Origin: Rhodospirillaceae bacterium
Lineage (GTDB): Bacteria > Pseudomonadota > Alphaproteobacteria > Bin65
Assembly (NCBI GenBank): GCA_026709535.1
Contig: JAPOST010000067.1
Span: 1-38,466, forward strand
Reading direction: 5' to 3'
DNA: 38,466 nt
Part shown: positions 1 through 8,703 of the stretch, piece by piece
Numbering within the stretch: position 1 is the stretch's first letter
Layout: the number at the start of each line of letters is the position of its first letter
Translations under genes and position numbers: made by a program
The notes under the pieces: generated by a model
Database searches by the model: none
Told to the model about the DNA's origin: nothing
Seen by the model: only the letters and a program-made list of their open reading frames with translations

Positions 1-48
1 AAGCCGCTTGAGCGTAACCGTTCCCGGTACATGTGGAAGCGCCGATGA
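1..48 (+). CDS. 3' end of an upstream gene, possibly the formate dehydrogenase beta subunit (partial)
   Basis: The first reading frame is open from base 1 and stops at TGA 46-48, giving 15 C-terminal residues rich in Arg and Lys (ending MWKRR). Its stop overlaps the ATG of the formate dehydrogenase alpha gene as ATGA, the usual sign of translational coupling. In NAD-dependent formate dehydrogenase operons the gene before the alpha subunit is normally the NuoF-like beta subunit, so that identity is inferred from position only; the 15 residues are too few to prove it. Confidence 0.5.
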   Translation, partial: KPLERNRSRYMWKRR

Positions 49-2816
49 AAAAAGATGTGACCTTCACGCTGGATGGAGCGACGGTCACCGCCGCACCGGA
101 CGAATCGATCTGGCAGGTCGCTGCCCGGCACGGCACCGAAATCCCGCACCTGTGCCATACGGCGGCTCCCGGATACCGAGCAGACGGCAACTGCCGCGCC
201 TGCATGGTAGAAATCGAAGGCGAACGGGTCCTGGCACCCTCCTGCATCAGAAAGCCTGCGAGCGGCATGGTGGTTCGCACGGCGTCCGATCGGGCAAAGG
301 CATCGCGGAAGATGGTCTTCGAGATGTTGCTGGCCGACCAGCCCGCCAGAAAGAAGGCACGCGATCCCGAAAGTCGCTTCTGGGACTGGACCGACAGAAT
401 CGGCCTGACCATCAGCCGTCTGCCTGAGCGCGAAACACCAACGCCTGATATCAGCCATCCTGCCATGGCCGTTCATCTGGATGCCTGTATTCACTGCAAC
501 CTGTGTGTCCGCGCCTGCCGTGAGGTCCAGGTAAACGACGTGATCGGCATGGCACTACGCGGGAACCGCTCGAAAATAGTGTTCGACATGGGCGACCCCA
601 TGGGCGTCAGCACCTGCGTTGCATGTGGCGAGTGCGTCCAGGCATGCCCGACCGGGGCGCTGATGCCGGCCAACCTGCTGGATGAAGACGGTATTCGCAA
701 CGAGTTCGCGAACGAGACAGTGGACAGCGTCTGCCCCTACTGCGGCGTCGGCTGCCAAATCACCTACAACCTGAAAGACGGCAAGCTGTTGCATGTCGAG
801 GGCAGAGACGGACCTGCGAACGAACAACGATTGTGCGTGAAAGGCCGGTTTGGCTTCGACTATGCTCACAGTCCGCAACGTCTGACAAAGCCACTGATCC
901 GCAAGGATGATGCGCCAAAGTCTGCAGACATCCTCATGGATCCGATGCGACCACTGGATTATTTTTACGAGGCGACTTGGGAAGAGGCGCTCGAGCGCGC
1001 GACCTCCGGCCTGAAGGCTATCCGCGCCGAAAAGGGCCCCAAAGCACTGGCCGGCTTCGGATCCGCCAAGGGATCAAACGAGGAGGCCTACCTGTTTCAG
1101 AAGCTGGTCCGGACAGGATTCGGCTCCAACAATGTCGATCACTGCACACGGCTATGCCATGCCACGTCGGTTTCAGCGCTGAACGAAGGTATCGGCAGCA
1201 GTGCCGTGACTGCGCCGTTCACGGCCTGCCTGGAAAGCGATGTCATCTTCGTGATTGGCGCAAATCCGGCGGAAAACCATCCTGTTGCGGCCACCTATTT
1301 CAAACAGGCGGCGAAAAATGGTGCGACACTCATCGTCGCCGACCCCCGTGGTCAGGCCCTGGAGCGTCATGCCGCCCATATGTTGCGTTTCAAGGGCGGC
1401 ACAGATGTTGCGATGCTCAACGCGCTTCTCAATGTCATTGTCGAAGAGAAGCTCTACGACGAGCAGTATGTGCAGACGCACACCGAGGGCTTTGCCGCGT
1501 TCGTCGACCACATCAGGAAATTTGCACCGGAAGAGATGGCACCGATTTGCGGGATCAGTGCCGATGAACTGCGCACCGTTGCACGGAAGTTCGCCACGGC
1601 AAAGAAGGCCATCATCTTCTGGGGAATGGGCATTTCTCAACACATCCACGGGACCGATAATTCCCGCTGCCTGATCGCGCTTTCGCTGATCAGCGGACAC
1701 ATGGGTCGGCCGGGCACCGGTCTTCATCCCCTGCGTGGCCAGAACAATGTTCAGGGGGCCTCGGATGCCGGCCTGATTCCGATGTTCCTGCCTGATTATC
1801 AGCCGGTCGACAATGCAGACCTTCGGGCGCCGATCGAGGACCTCTGGGGCGGCGCACTGGATCCGAACAGGGGTCTGACGGTTGTGGAAATTATCAACGC
1901 GATACTGACCGGAGAAATCAACGGCATGTACATCATGGGAGAAAATCCGGCGATGTCTGATCCGGATACCGCCCATGCTCGTGCTGCGTTGGCGAGCCTT
2001 GATCATCTGGTCGTTCAAGACATCTTCCTGACCGAAACCGCCTGGCATGCAGATGTCGTCTTGCCGGCATCGGCCTGGCCGGAGAAAACCGGGACAGTCA
2101 CGAACACCAATCGTCAGGTGCAGATGGGCCGTCAAGCTCTGGCGCTGCCAGGCGACGCTCACCACGATCTCTGGATCATCCAGGAGATGGCCCGCGGCAT
2201 GGGCCTGGACTGGGCGTATCGAGGGCCGGTCGACGTCTTTTCGGAAATGGCTCGGGTGATGCCGTCTCTCGATAATATTTCGTGGGATCGGCTGGAGCGC
2301 GAAAACGCCGTCACCTATCCGTGCAACGCGCCCGACAAGCCGGGAAGCGACATCGTCTTTGGAGACGGATTCCCCACGGCCAGCGGTCGCGCCAGACTTG
2401 TGGCTGCCACGCCGCAGCCGCCAGGAGAGGTGCCCGATGACGAATACCCGATGATCCTGACGACCGGGCGACAACTGGAACACTGGCATACCGGCACAAT
2501 GACCCACCGGGCGAGTATTCTGTCCACGCTGGAGCCCGAGGCCGTTGCCTCGCTCAACCCCACGGATATCCAGCGCATCGGCATCGCGCCGGGGGACCCG
2601 ATCCGGGTTGAGACACGGCGCGGTTCGATCGAATTGACGGCACGGATGGATACGGCGGTACCGGTCGGCGCGGTATTCATCCCGTTCTGTTACACCTCCG
2701 CGCCCACCAACATGCTGACCCATTCACAGATCGATCCATGGGGGAAAACCCCGGAATTCAAGTTCTGCGCTGCGCGGGTGGAGAAGGCGGCGGTCTCGGT
2801 GACTTCCGGGGAATGA
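45..2816 (+). CDS. fdhA: Formate dehydrogenase alpha subunit (Mo/W-bis-MGD, NAD-dependent type)
   Basis: Catalytic subunit of a soluble formate dehydrogenase that oxidises formate to CO2 and passes electrons towards NAD+ through partner subunits. The 923 residues show an N-terminal [2Fe-2S] ferredoxin domain (HLCHTAAPGYRADGNCRAC, about residues 35-60), two [4Fe-4S] motifs (CIHCNLCVRAC and CVACGECVQACP, about 145-205), a further CPYCGVGC cluster motif near 230, and then the molybdopterin oxidoreductase body. The catalytic residue is Cys371 in TRLCHATS, where some homologues have selenocysteine. The C-terminal molybdopterin-dinucleotide-binding domain starts near residue 800. The ATG at 45 is preferred over GTG 33 because it overlaps the upstream stop and follows GGAAG at a good distance. 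The His-Cys3 motif usual between the ferredoxin domain and the 4Fe-4S pair is not visible. No fdsD or fdhD follows. Confidence 0.93.
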   Translation: MKKDVTFTLDGATVTAAPDESIWQVAARHGTEIPHLCHTAAPGYRADGNCRACMVEIEGERVLAPSCIRKPASGMVVRTASDRAKASRKMVFEMLLADQPARKKARDPESRFWDWTDRIGLTISRLPERETPTPDISHPAMAVHLDACIHCNLCVRACREVQVNDVIGMALRGNRSKIVFDMGDPMGVSTCVACGECVQACPTGALMPANLLDEDGIRNEFANETVDSVCPYCGVGCQITYNLKDGKLLHVEGRDGPANEQRLCVKGRFGFDYAHSPQRLTKPLIRKDDAPKSADILMDPMRPLDYFYEATWEEALERATSGLKAIRAEKGPKALAGFGSAKGSNEEAYLFQKLVRTGFGSNNVDHCTRLCHATSVSALNEGIGSSAVTAPFTACLESDVIFVIGANPAENHPVAATYFKQAAKNGATLIVADPRGQALERHAAHMLRFKGGTDVAMLNALLNVIVEEKLYDEQYVQTHTEGFAAFVDHIRKFAPEEMAPICGISADELRTVARKFATAKKAIIFWGMGISQHIHGTDNSRCLIALSLISGHMGRPGTGLHPLRGQNNVQGASDAGLIPMFLPDYQPVDNADLRAPIEDLWGGALDPNRGLTVVEIINAILTGEINGMYIMGENPAMSDPDTAHARAALASLDHLVVQDIFLTETAWHADVVLPASAWPEKTGTVTNTNRQVQMGRQALALPGDAHHDLWIIQEMARGMGLDWAYRGPVDVFSEMARVMPSLDNISWDRLERENAVTYPCNAPDKPGSDIVFGDGFPTASGRARLVAATPQPPGEVPDDEYPMILTTGRQLEHWHTGTMTHRASILSTLEPEAVASLNPTDIQRIGIAPGDPIRVETRRGSIELTARMDTAVPVGAVFIPFCYTSAPTNMLTHSQIDPWGKTPEFKFCAARVEKAAVSVTSGE

Positions 2817-3115
2817 CCTTCGTATCTGCCAGGAGTGCTTCGCAATCTGATGCGATCGCAACGACTTCCCAACGGTGTCGACGAGATGATGCATTTCGAG
2901 TCAGATGGTGTTGCATCGGCGACCGGGCCAGGCTTGACGACCAAGCGGTGCCCGTGCCCATCGGGGAGTTTCAACGCCCGTGTCTGTCAGAACAGACTCA
3001 TGTCCGATACCGTCCCGCATGTCGGCGCCAACAAACGATCTTCAGCGATATCGATCATCGATGAATCATCGAACGCCGGAGCCGGGAAGGAATCCAACTC
3101 CGTCAAACCTGGATG
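2817..3115. other. Intergenic region without a recognisable gene
   Basis: About 300 bases separate the end of the formate dehydrogenase gene from the 3' end of tRNA-Thr. Short open frames exist here on both strands, but their translations look like low-quality shadows, with no Shine-Dalgarno site and no similarity I recognise. In particular I do not see the small FdsD-type accessory protein. No hairpin followed by a T run was seen. Confidence 0.5.
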
Positions 3116-3191
<76 letters not shown>

Positions 3192-3238
3192 CCACAGTTG
3201 CGGTCATGAAAAGCGAACTGCCGCGCTTGGGTCGCAGG

Positions 3239-3267
3239 CATTTAGACATCGAATGATTATCGGTCAA
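3239..3267 (-). promoter_or_regulatory. Putative sigma-70-type promoter of tRNA-Thr
   Basis: Reading the minus strand there is TTGACC (3267-3262), exactly 17 bases, then TAAATG (3244-3239), close to the TTGACA/TATAAT consensus. Initiation would fall near 3232, about 40 bases before the mature tRNA 5' end. This comes from pattern matching only. Confidence 0.6.
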
Positions 3268-3320
3268 TAAACGGCATACGACTCACTGGCGCGCCGTCGC
3301 CGCACCCCGTACGGAATTCG

Positions 3321-4766
3321 CTATGGTCGCGGCGCTTCCAGCGCAAGATCACTTGCGGGCACATCCGTTTCTTCCGGAACGGCCGGCTTGCCAGGCACCA
3401 GAGCAACGCCCTTCCCTTCGCCTTCCTCGACCAGGGGATCCTCGCTGTCGTCTTCCGTGGCCCTCATGACCCGGGGCAGCGTCGTCCAGCGAAGGGTTTC
3501 AAACGCGCCACAGTGGCCACACAATGCCGACCACTCCTGGGCCGTAGCCCCGCAATTGCTGCACAACCAGGATGGTGCGCGCGGTGCTTCTGATATCCGA
3601 CCTAGCCAATCCCGCGCCCCCGCTGCATCACCGTGCTCGGCCTGCTCCAGTTCCGCGAACAAGCGGCAGAAAGCGGCATCGGGCGTATCACCACCGCCGA
3701 TCTCCAGATGCTTGCGTGCCTGACCCCATAATTTGGCATCCAGGAGAGCGCGCGCCATCATCAATCGCGTTGCTCGCGCATCGGGGAAGAGCGCAGCCAG
3801 CGTCTCAGCCGCCTTGAGGCGGGATACGGGGTCGCTACCTCCCACCATCTGCAGGTACAATCTGGCAAGATCCGGATGGGGCTGGACCTGCCAGGCATTT
3901 TCCGCCGCCTTTCTTGCTGCACGGTCCCTGCCGTCGGCATGGAGAAGGGCAACCAGTTGCAGGATACCGGGCAGAAAGGCGGGCTCGGCCTTCAGCGCCT
4001 TGCGCGCCCGCTCCAGCGCGAGTCGCCGGTTGCCAGTCCGTTCGGCCATCAGGCTCAGCTGCACCAGCAGCGCCGCATCCCGCCGCAAGCCGTCATTCTG
4101 GGAGACAGCGTCAGCCGCCATTGCGTCGCGCAAGGTCGCCTCAGCTTCTTCCCAGCGCCTTTCCTTGATCTGAAGATGAAACAGGCGGGTGATGGCCCAG
4201 GAAGCCTGAGGATTGAGCTGGCAGGCCTTCTCGGCCAGCGCCAGAGCTGCTTCGTCATCGCCGGACTTTTCAGCCAGGATCAGCAGACCCCGCACGCCCA
4301 ACACTTCTGTTTCTCGAGCATCCAGCATCGCTTCGTAAAACTTCCGCGCGACACCAGGCTTGCCTTCCATTTGTGCAGCCTGAGCGCCGATCAGCAATGC
4401 ACCTGGCGGACGGCCAAGAACCTCGCTGGCCTTCTTCGCCTGGCGGCGCGCCTCGGCCGCGTCCCCGGCAGCGACCGCGACCATGCCTCGGGTCAGCGCC
4501 AGATATCCTTCTTCCCGCCGACGCGCAGCGCGATTGTCCAGCAGCACTTTCGGCGCGCGTCGGAACATGCGCCAGATCCGGGCGAGGGCCATGCTGACCA
4601 CCACAAGCATGACGGCCAGCAGCGACAGGACAGCCACGGATGTATCAATTCGCCAGCCGCGCCAGAGGAGGGTGATGCTGCCAGGCGTTTCCGCCAGCCA
4701 GGCGGAAATCGCGGCAACGGCCACCGCACCCAGCAGAAGGATCAGAACCTTGAGGAACAAGGACAT
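3321..4766 (-). CDS. hemY: HemY-family inner-membrane protein of tetrapyrrole synthesis
   Basis: This 481-residue protein belongs to the gammaproteobacterial/alphaproteobacterial HemY family (membrane TPR protein linked to haem synthesis, not the protoporphyrinogen oxidase of the same name). Two hydrophobic segments at the N-terminus (about residues 4-22 and 40-60) form a membrane anchor, followed by HemY_N and a run of helical, TPR-like repeats. The C-terminus has paired CxxC motifs (CSNCG…CGHCG), probably a zinc ribbon, and an acidic Pro-rich tail. The ATG at 4766 lies 19 bases after the Mic60 stop and has GGAG upstream; it is chosen over an in-frame start at 4808 that would overlap the previous gene and precede the membrane segment. 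It closes the hemD–Mic60–hemY cluster. The biochemical role of the family is not settled. Confidence 0.85.
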   Translation of the reverse strand: MSLFLKVLILLLGAVAVAAISAWLAETPGSITLLWRGWRIDTSVAVLSLLAVMLVVVSMALARIWRMFRRAPKVLLDNRAARRREEGYLALTRGMVAVAAGDAAEARRQAKKASEVLGRPPGALLIGAQAAQMEGKPGVARKFYEAMLDARETEVLGVRGLLILAEKSGDDEAALALAEKACQLNPQASWAITRLFHLQIKERRWEEAEATLRDAMAADAVSQNDGLRRDAALLVQLSLMAERTGNRRLALERARKALKAEPAFLPGILQLVALLHADGRDRAARKAAENAWQVQPHPDLARLYLQMVGGSDPVSRLKAAETLAALFPDARATRLMMARALLDAKLWGQARKHLEIGGGDTPDAAFCRLFAELEQAEHGDAAGARDWLGRISEAPRAPSWLCSNCGATAQEWSALCGHCGAFETLRWTTLPRVMRATEDDSEDPLVEEGEGKGVALVPGKPAVPEETDVPASDLALEAPRP

Positions 4767-4785
4767 GATGATGCTCGCTCCAATC

Positions 4786-6393
4786 CTACCGACTCTTGCC
4801 AAGCTCACCGGAGAGGGATGGTATCAGGGTGTCGAGGCGAGCGAGAGCAGCGTCGATGGCCGCCCGTCGGTCGGCCCTGGCCAGCCAGCCAGCGGCCGCC
4901 TTCTGCGCCAGTGCCGGCAGTTTGCGCACCAGGGCAAGGGCGGCGGCAAGATCACCATCGGCCAGTGTCACTTCAGCCTGGGCCACGAGGGCAGTCGGGC
5001 TGTCTCCCTTCACGTCCCGGCCGGTTCGGCGCACCACAACCGTGGACTTCACCTTGTTCCATACCTGGTCAACCCAGCCGTCGCCTTGAGTGTTCGCGGC
5101 AGCGGCGATCAGGTCGGATGACAGGGCATCGAACTCGCCGCGCAACACCGGCAGGGTAGGCGCACCCGTCTTGGCAGCTGGTGCCAGGTCTCTCAGTATG
5201 CCTGCGACCGCAACGTTGCTGCCTGCCATTTTCCGCGCTACGGACAAGGCGGAGTCATAGGCGCGGCCGGATACAGCCATGTTCCGGAGCTGGCCAAGAG
5301 CAACGATGGTTCCCACCTGTTCACGGGCACCAGCCTCGATCGTTTTCAATTGACTTTCCACGGCGGCAATCCGCGTGCCCAGTCCTGCAATGCTCCGGGC
5401 GGACTGCCTGGCGGCGGCGTCTCCGGGCAGTGCGGCAACCGTGGCCGACAGGGCGGCCACCCTTTCCGACAATTTCCTGATGGCGGTCTGTGTTTGCGCC
5501 GACGGCACCGCCAGGATCGCTCCATCTCCACCGGCTCCCGGGTTGGATGATCCCGCCCCTTGGAGTTCGGCAACAGCAGCTTGTAATTTCGTGACCTCGG
5601 CTGCCAGCGTCTCGTTCGAGACGACCTTCAACGTCTTGTCCAGAGTATCCAGATCGGCACGCAATTTCCTGAAGTCGTTTTGCAGCAGAGCAAAAGCCTT
5701 CCGGCCATCCACCGGCATGGACTCTTGCAGCCTTGCCACCTGATCGATAACCGAATCGAGTTGTGCAGCCAGGGTCTCCGCACGAGCTGTGGCCGTCCTG
5801 GCTCCCGCCGCCGCATCCGATATCGCTTTCTCGGATGCCGCCAGCCGCTTTTCGAGAAAGGCGGTCTGTTGGCCATCGGCATCATCGCCGAGCCAGGCAT
5901 CGCGCAGGAACCAGCCGGCGGCTGCACCCGCGATCAGGACGACAGCGAATCCGGCGCCGAAGGAAAACGCGCGACCGCGACCGTCTGACCGGCCCGCCGT
6001 CTGGCTGAGGGTTGGACCTCTTTTTTTTGACGTATCGGATTCCTTGACTCCGCTGGCCGCGCCGGAAACCTTCTCCGCCCGCACCTTCCGGGAAGCCCCT
6101 CCAGCGGCCGATGCAGCGGAAGTCCGTGACGAGGCGCCGCTGGCGCTGCCACTATCCTTCCGCCTTTCAGTATCGCTTTCTGTTGCAGTATCTGCGCCAC
6201 CCGGAGCGAAAAGGTCGATCCCTTCCAGCCTGGCGGCTTCCCGAACCTGGTCCAGGCGCTGCACGGGGATCGCGTTGCGTTCCTTCCAGCCTTGTATGGT
6301 CGTCACCGCCACGCCGAGTTTCTTGGCCATCGGGCGGATGCCCCCGAAAGCCTCAATCACCCGTGCGGCGTCATCGAGTATCGGATCATTCAT
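4786..6393 (-). CDS. Mic60/mitofilin-like membrane protein with N-terminal HTH domain
   Basis: The gene's place between hemD and hemY, one N-terminal membrane segment (about residues 142-162), a long coiled coil (about 175-330) and a conserved helical C-terminal domain match alphaproteobacterial Mic60 (COG4223). That family shapes intracytoplasmic membranes and is the ancestor of the mitochondrial MICOS subunit. The 535-residue length is in range. Unusually, residues 1-62 read as a compact helix-turn-helix (AKKLGVAVTTIQGWKERNAI) of the kind found in YdaS/Cro-like regulators, followed by a Ser/Ala/Lys-rich linker. The HTH is in the same open frame and begins at the only good ATG, so it does not look like an annotation artefact. 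Topology would put the HTH in the cytoplasm and the coiled coil in the periplasm. The DNA-binding role is inferred from the fold pattern only. Confidence 0.8.
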   Translation of the reverse strand: MNDPILDDAARVIEAFGGIRPMAKKLGVAVTTIQGWKERNAIPVQRLDQVREAARLEGIDLFAPGGADTATESDTERRKDSGSASGASSRTSAASAAGGASRKVRAEKVSGAASGVKESDTSKKRGPTLSQTAGRSDGRGRAFSFGAGFAVVLIAGAAAGWFLRDAWLGDDADGQQTAFLEKRLAASEKAISDAAAGARTATARAETLAAQLDSVIDQVARLQESMPVDGRKAFALLQNDFRKLRADLDTLDKTLKVVSNETLAAEVTKLQAAVAELQGAGSSNPGAGGDGAILAVPSAQTQTAIRKLSERVAALSATVAALPGDAAARQSARSIAGLGTRIAAVESQLKTIEAGAREQVGTIVALGQLRNMAVSGRAYDSALSVARKMAGSNVAVAGILRDLAPAAKTGAPTLPVLRGEFDALSSDLIAAAANTQGDGWVDQVWNKVKSTVVVRRTGRDVKGDSPTALVAQAEVTLADGDLAAALALVRKLPALAQKAAAGWLARADRRAAIDAALARLDTLIPSLSGELGKSR

Positions 6394-6433
6394 GCCAGCG
6401 CGTTCCCGTCCTGAGGTTCATGCGATGATCAGA

Positions 6434-7180
6434 TCAGTCGGGATACTGATTGACCCTGCCTGCCGTTTGCTGGATCGCCCTTGCCATGGCGTCGGCTTTC
6501 GATGCGTCGGCAACAATGATACGCTTCCACTGAAGGCGCTTTGCGCCGCCGCGCAAGGCCGAAGCAATGGCGTCGCTGAGACACCACGCCTGCATGCCAG
6601 AAATGAAGTCTTGATGGCCAGCCGAAACCATCAACGAGCAAAATATGGCGGCATTACGCGTCGAGAAGAAAGCGGCACCAGTGGTTGTACGCGTACGCAG
6701 GGCTAATTCTGCGGATTCCGTCAGTCTTTCGACCGCCGCCGCCTGGTAGATCGGACGCTGTATGACAGTATATCCCTTGCGTCTCAGCGCGCCGGCCAGA
6801 TCGCCTGCGACATCAAGCGCGGCCGGATAGCCGATTGATCCGGCCTCCGGTAGACATTCCTGCGCAACTGTTTTTGCCAGCCCATTTACATCTGATGCAG
6901 CGTCGTGAACGGTATGGAATCCTGCTGCCCGGGCCTCGGCTGCTGTTGCAGAGCCCACGGTAAAAGCCGGAATCTGCCGCGGACCATTCAGCCGGGAATA
7001 GATTCGCACGGCGTGAGCGCTGGAGAACGCAACGGCCTGGAGGTCGGCAGGCCATTGAATGTCCTTCACGACTGGCTTGATGATCGTTACAGGGCATGGA
7101 ACCGCGTCGATACCCAAGTCCGTCAGGCATTGCGCAAAGGCCCCGGCGCCGGGCTCGGTCATGACCACCAGGACCGTCAT
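6434..7180 (-). CDS. hemD: Uroporphyrinogen-III synthase
   Basis: Predicted to close and invert ring D of hydroxymethylbilane to give uroporphyrinogen III. The 248-residue protein has the two-lobe HemD layout with weak but typical motifs: an N-terminal VLVVMTEPGAG, then AVAFSSAHAVRIYS, FTVGSATAAEARAAGF, and a C-terminal AAFFSTRNAAIFCSL. HemD diverges fast, and the downstream Mic60 and hemY genes support the call. ATG 7180 places the beta-strand at the very N-terminus as in the family; a GTG at 7201 is the alternative, and neither has a convincing Shine-Dalgarno site. The hemC gene that commonly precedes hemD in this order is not here. Confidence 0.85.
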   Translation of the reverse strand: MTVLVVMTEPGAGAFAQCLTDLGIDAVPCPVTIIKPVVKDIQWPADLQAVAFSSAHAVRIYSRLNGPRQIPAFTVGSATAAEARAAGFHTVHDAASDVNGLAKTVAQECLPEAGSIGYPAALDVAGDLAGALRRKGYTVIQRPIYQAAAVERLTESAELALRTRTTTGAAFFSTRNAAIFCSLMVSAGHQDFISGMQAWCLSDAIASALRGGAKRLQWKRIIVADASKADAMARAIQQTAGRVNQYPD

Positions 7181-7608
7181 TCCGACGTACCCCGACGCCA
7201 CAGCCTCCGCAAGGCTGCGGTCGGGAACTGCAAGCTTTCACGCTTGCCGGGCCAGGGTGCTCGGAATGAGCACCTCAAGATACAGAGCGACCGCATGTCG
7301 GCGAGTTAACGATTTCCATGAAAGTCGCAAAGGGGCGGGGTGGCGCATCACGGCGGGATGACTATCTTCCAGCCTTCTGGTCGCAACCGGATCACCGCGT
7401 CGACGCCCTGGCGCGGAACCAGCCACGGAGCAAGAGAACAGGAAGATGGCCGGGAAACATCGCAGGAACAATGGAGGTTCCACCACCCAGATTCGCAGCC
7501 GCAACCCGTCTTGGCGCTGGAGACGGGCATCAGGATTTTCCCGTGTCCACAGCCACGAAACCCATCATCGCAAGACTACCCGTTTACCAGTTCGCGAGCA
7601 GATGGACG
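7181..7608. other. Divergent intergenic region between hemD and tsaD with three small inverted repeats
   Basis: No gene is supported here. The tsaD frame stays open upstream to 7318, but that stretch resembles no TsaD N-terminus. Close to hemD there are three stem-loops in a row: CAGCCT/AGGCTG (7201-7217), CAAGC/GCTTG (7231-7246) and GGTGCTC/GAGCACC with a 5-base loop (7256-7274). They could be a leader RNA or operators. Promoters for both genes should lie here, but I could not single one out. Confidence 0.45.
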
Positions 7609-8679
7609 ATGTCTGAGGCGCCGCGCGCCTGCGCCGTGTTGGGTATCGAAACGAGTTGCGACGAGACGGCCGCCGCCGTGGTTCGTCGTCATCCGTCCGG
7701 CCTGGCCGAGATTGTCTCGGAGACCTTGCTGTCACAGGTTGAAGACCATCGTCCCTACCAGGGCGTGGTACCGGAAATCGCAGCACGCGCGCACCTGGAG
7801 CATCTGGACGGCCTGATTGACCGGACCATGACGGAAGCAGGCCTGACATTCCGCGATCTGGATGCCATCGCAGCGACCGCCGGGCCGGGCCTCATCGGCG
7901 GAGTGATGGTGGGCGCGACAACCGGCAAGGCCATTGCGGCAGCCACAGGCAAGCCGTTCGTTGCCGTCAACCATCTGGAAGGCCATGCCCTCAGCGTGCG
8001 GATGACCGATGATGTTGCCTTCCCCTACCTTCTGCTGCTGGTTTCGGGCGGACATTGCCAGCTGCTTCTCGTACGCGGCGTTGGCCACTACAGCAAACTC
8101 GGCGCCACGATCGATGACGCCGTCGGTGAAGCGTTTGACAAGGTCGCCAGGTTTCTGGACCTGGGCTATCCTGGCGGACCCGCCGTCGAGACTGCGGCCG
8201 CTCGCGCAGGCGACCCGGATCGCTTCAGCCTGCCCCGGCCCCTGCGTGGTCGAACGGGGTGCAATTTCTCCTTCTCCGGCCTGAAGACCGCCGTATTCAA
8301 CCATATCCGCGCGCTGGATCGCTTGCCGTCTCCAGCCGAGGCTGACGACATGGCGGCGGCCTTCCAGAAAGCTGTGGTCGATGTCCTGCTGGAGCGAACA
8401 AGGGCGGGCCTGTCCATGGCGCGAACGGAGGAGCCGCATCTCGCTGCTCTGGTCGTCGCCGGCGGCGTTGCCGCCAATCGCCCGATCCGGACGGCATTAA
8501 AGTCTCTGGCGACGGAGGAAGGCATTGTCCTGGTAGCGCCGCCCATTCGCTATTGTACCGACAATGCCGCAATGATCGCCTGGACCGGAGCAGAACGGCT
8601 CGCGCGCGGCATGACGGATTCGCTGGACTTCGCACCACGACCGCGCTGGCCACTCGACTCCCTGAAAAATTCCGCGTAG
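7609..8679 (+). CDS. tsaD: tRNA N6-adenosine threonylcarbamoyltransferase
   Basis: TsaD transfers the threonylcarbamoyl group from TC-AMP to A37 of tRNAs reading ANN codons, working with TsaB and TsaE. The 356-residue ASKHA-fold protein has the metal-binding pair in NHLEGH (His122 and His126), the [12 protein letters not shown] and [12 protein letters not shown] nucleotide-binding segments, and a C-terminal [12 protein letters not shown] with the third metal ligand. The start at ATG 7609 gives the normal family N-terminus ([17 protein letters not shown]). The 97 extra codons available upstream are rejected as non-homologous. It is followed 24 bases later by gpsA, a pairing frequent in alphaproteobacteria. 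Confidence 0.96.
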   Translation: MSEAPRACAVLGIETSCDETAAAVVRRHPSGLAEIVSETLLSQVEDHRPYQGVVPEIAARAHLEHLDGLIDRTMTEAGLTFRDLDAIAATAGPGLIGGVMVGATTGKAIAAATGKPFVAVNHLEGHALSVRMTDDVAFPYLLLLVSGGHCQLLLVRGVGHYSKLGATIDDAVGEAFDKVARFLDLGYPGGPAVETAAARAGDPDRFSLPRPLRGRTGCNFSFSGLKTAVFNHIRALDRLPSPAEADDMAAAFQKAVVDVLLERTRAGLSMARTEEPHLAALVVAGGVAANRPIRTALKSLATEEGIVLVAPPIRYCTDNAAMIAWTGAERLARGMTDSLDFAPRPRWPLDSLKNSA

Positions 8680-8703
8680 GCGGGCCGCCATGGACATCAC
8701 ACG

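Noticed and set aside
1173-2723. 516-codon open frame antisense to the formate dehydrogenase gene
   Set aside because: The opposite strand encodes a motif-complete FdhA over its whole length. Long antisense frames are common in G+C-rich genes, and this product shows no domain pattern.
3876-5159. 427-codon plus-strand frame across hemY and Mic60
   Set aside because: It crosses two well-supported minus-strand genes, is Gln/Arg/Pro-rich and has no ribosome site. It is a shadow frame.
7318-7608. 97-codon N-terminal extension of tsaD
   Set aside because: TsaD proteins begin directly before the GIETSCDET motif. The added residues are non-homologous, and a start at 7609 gives the normal length.
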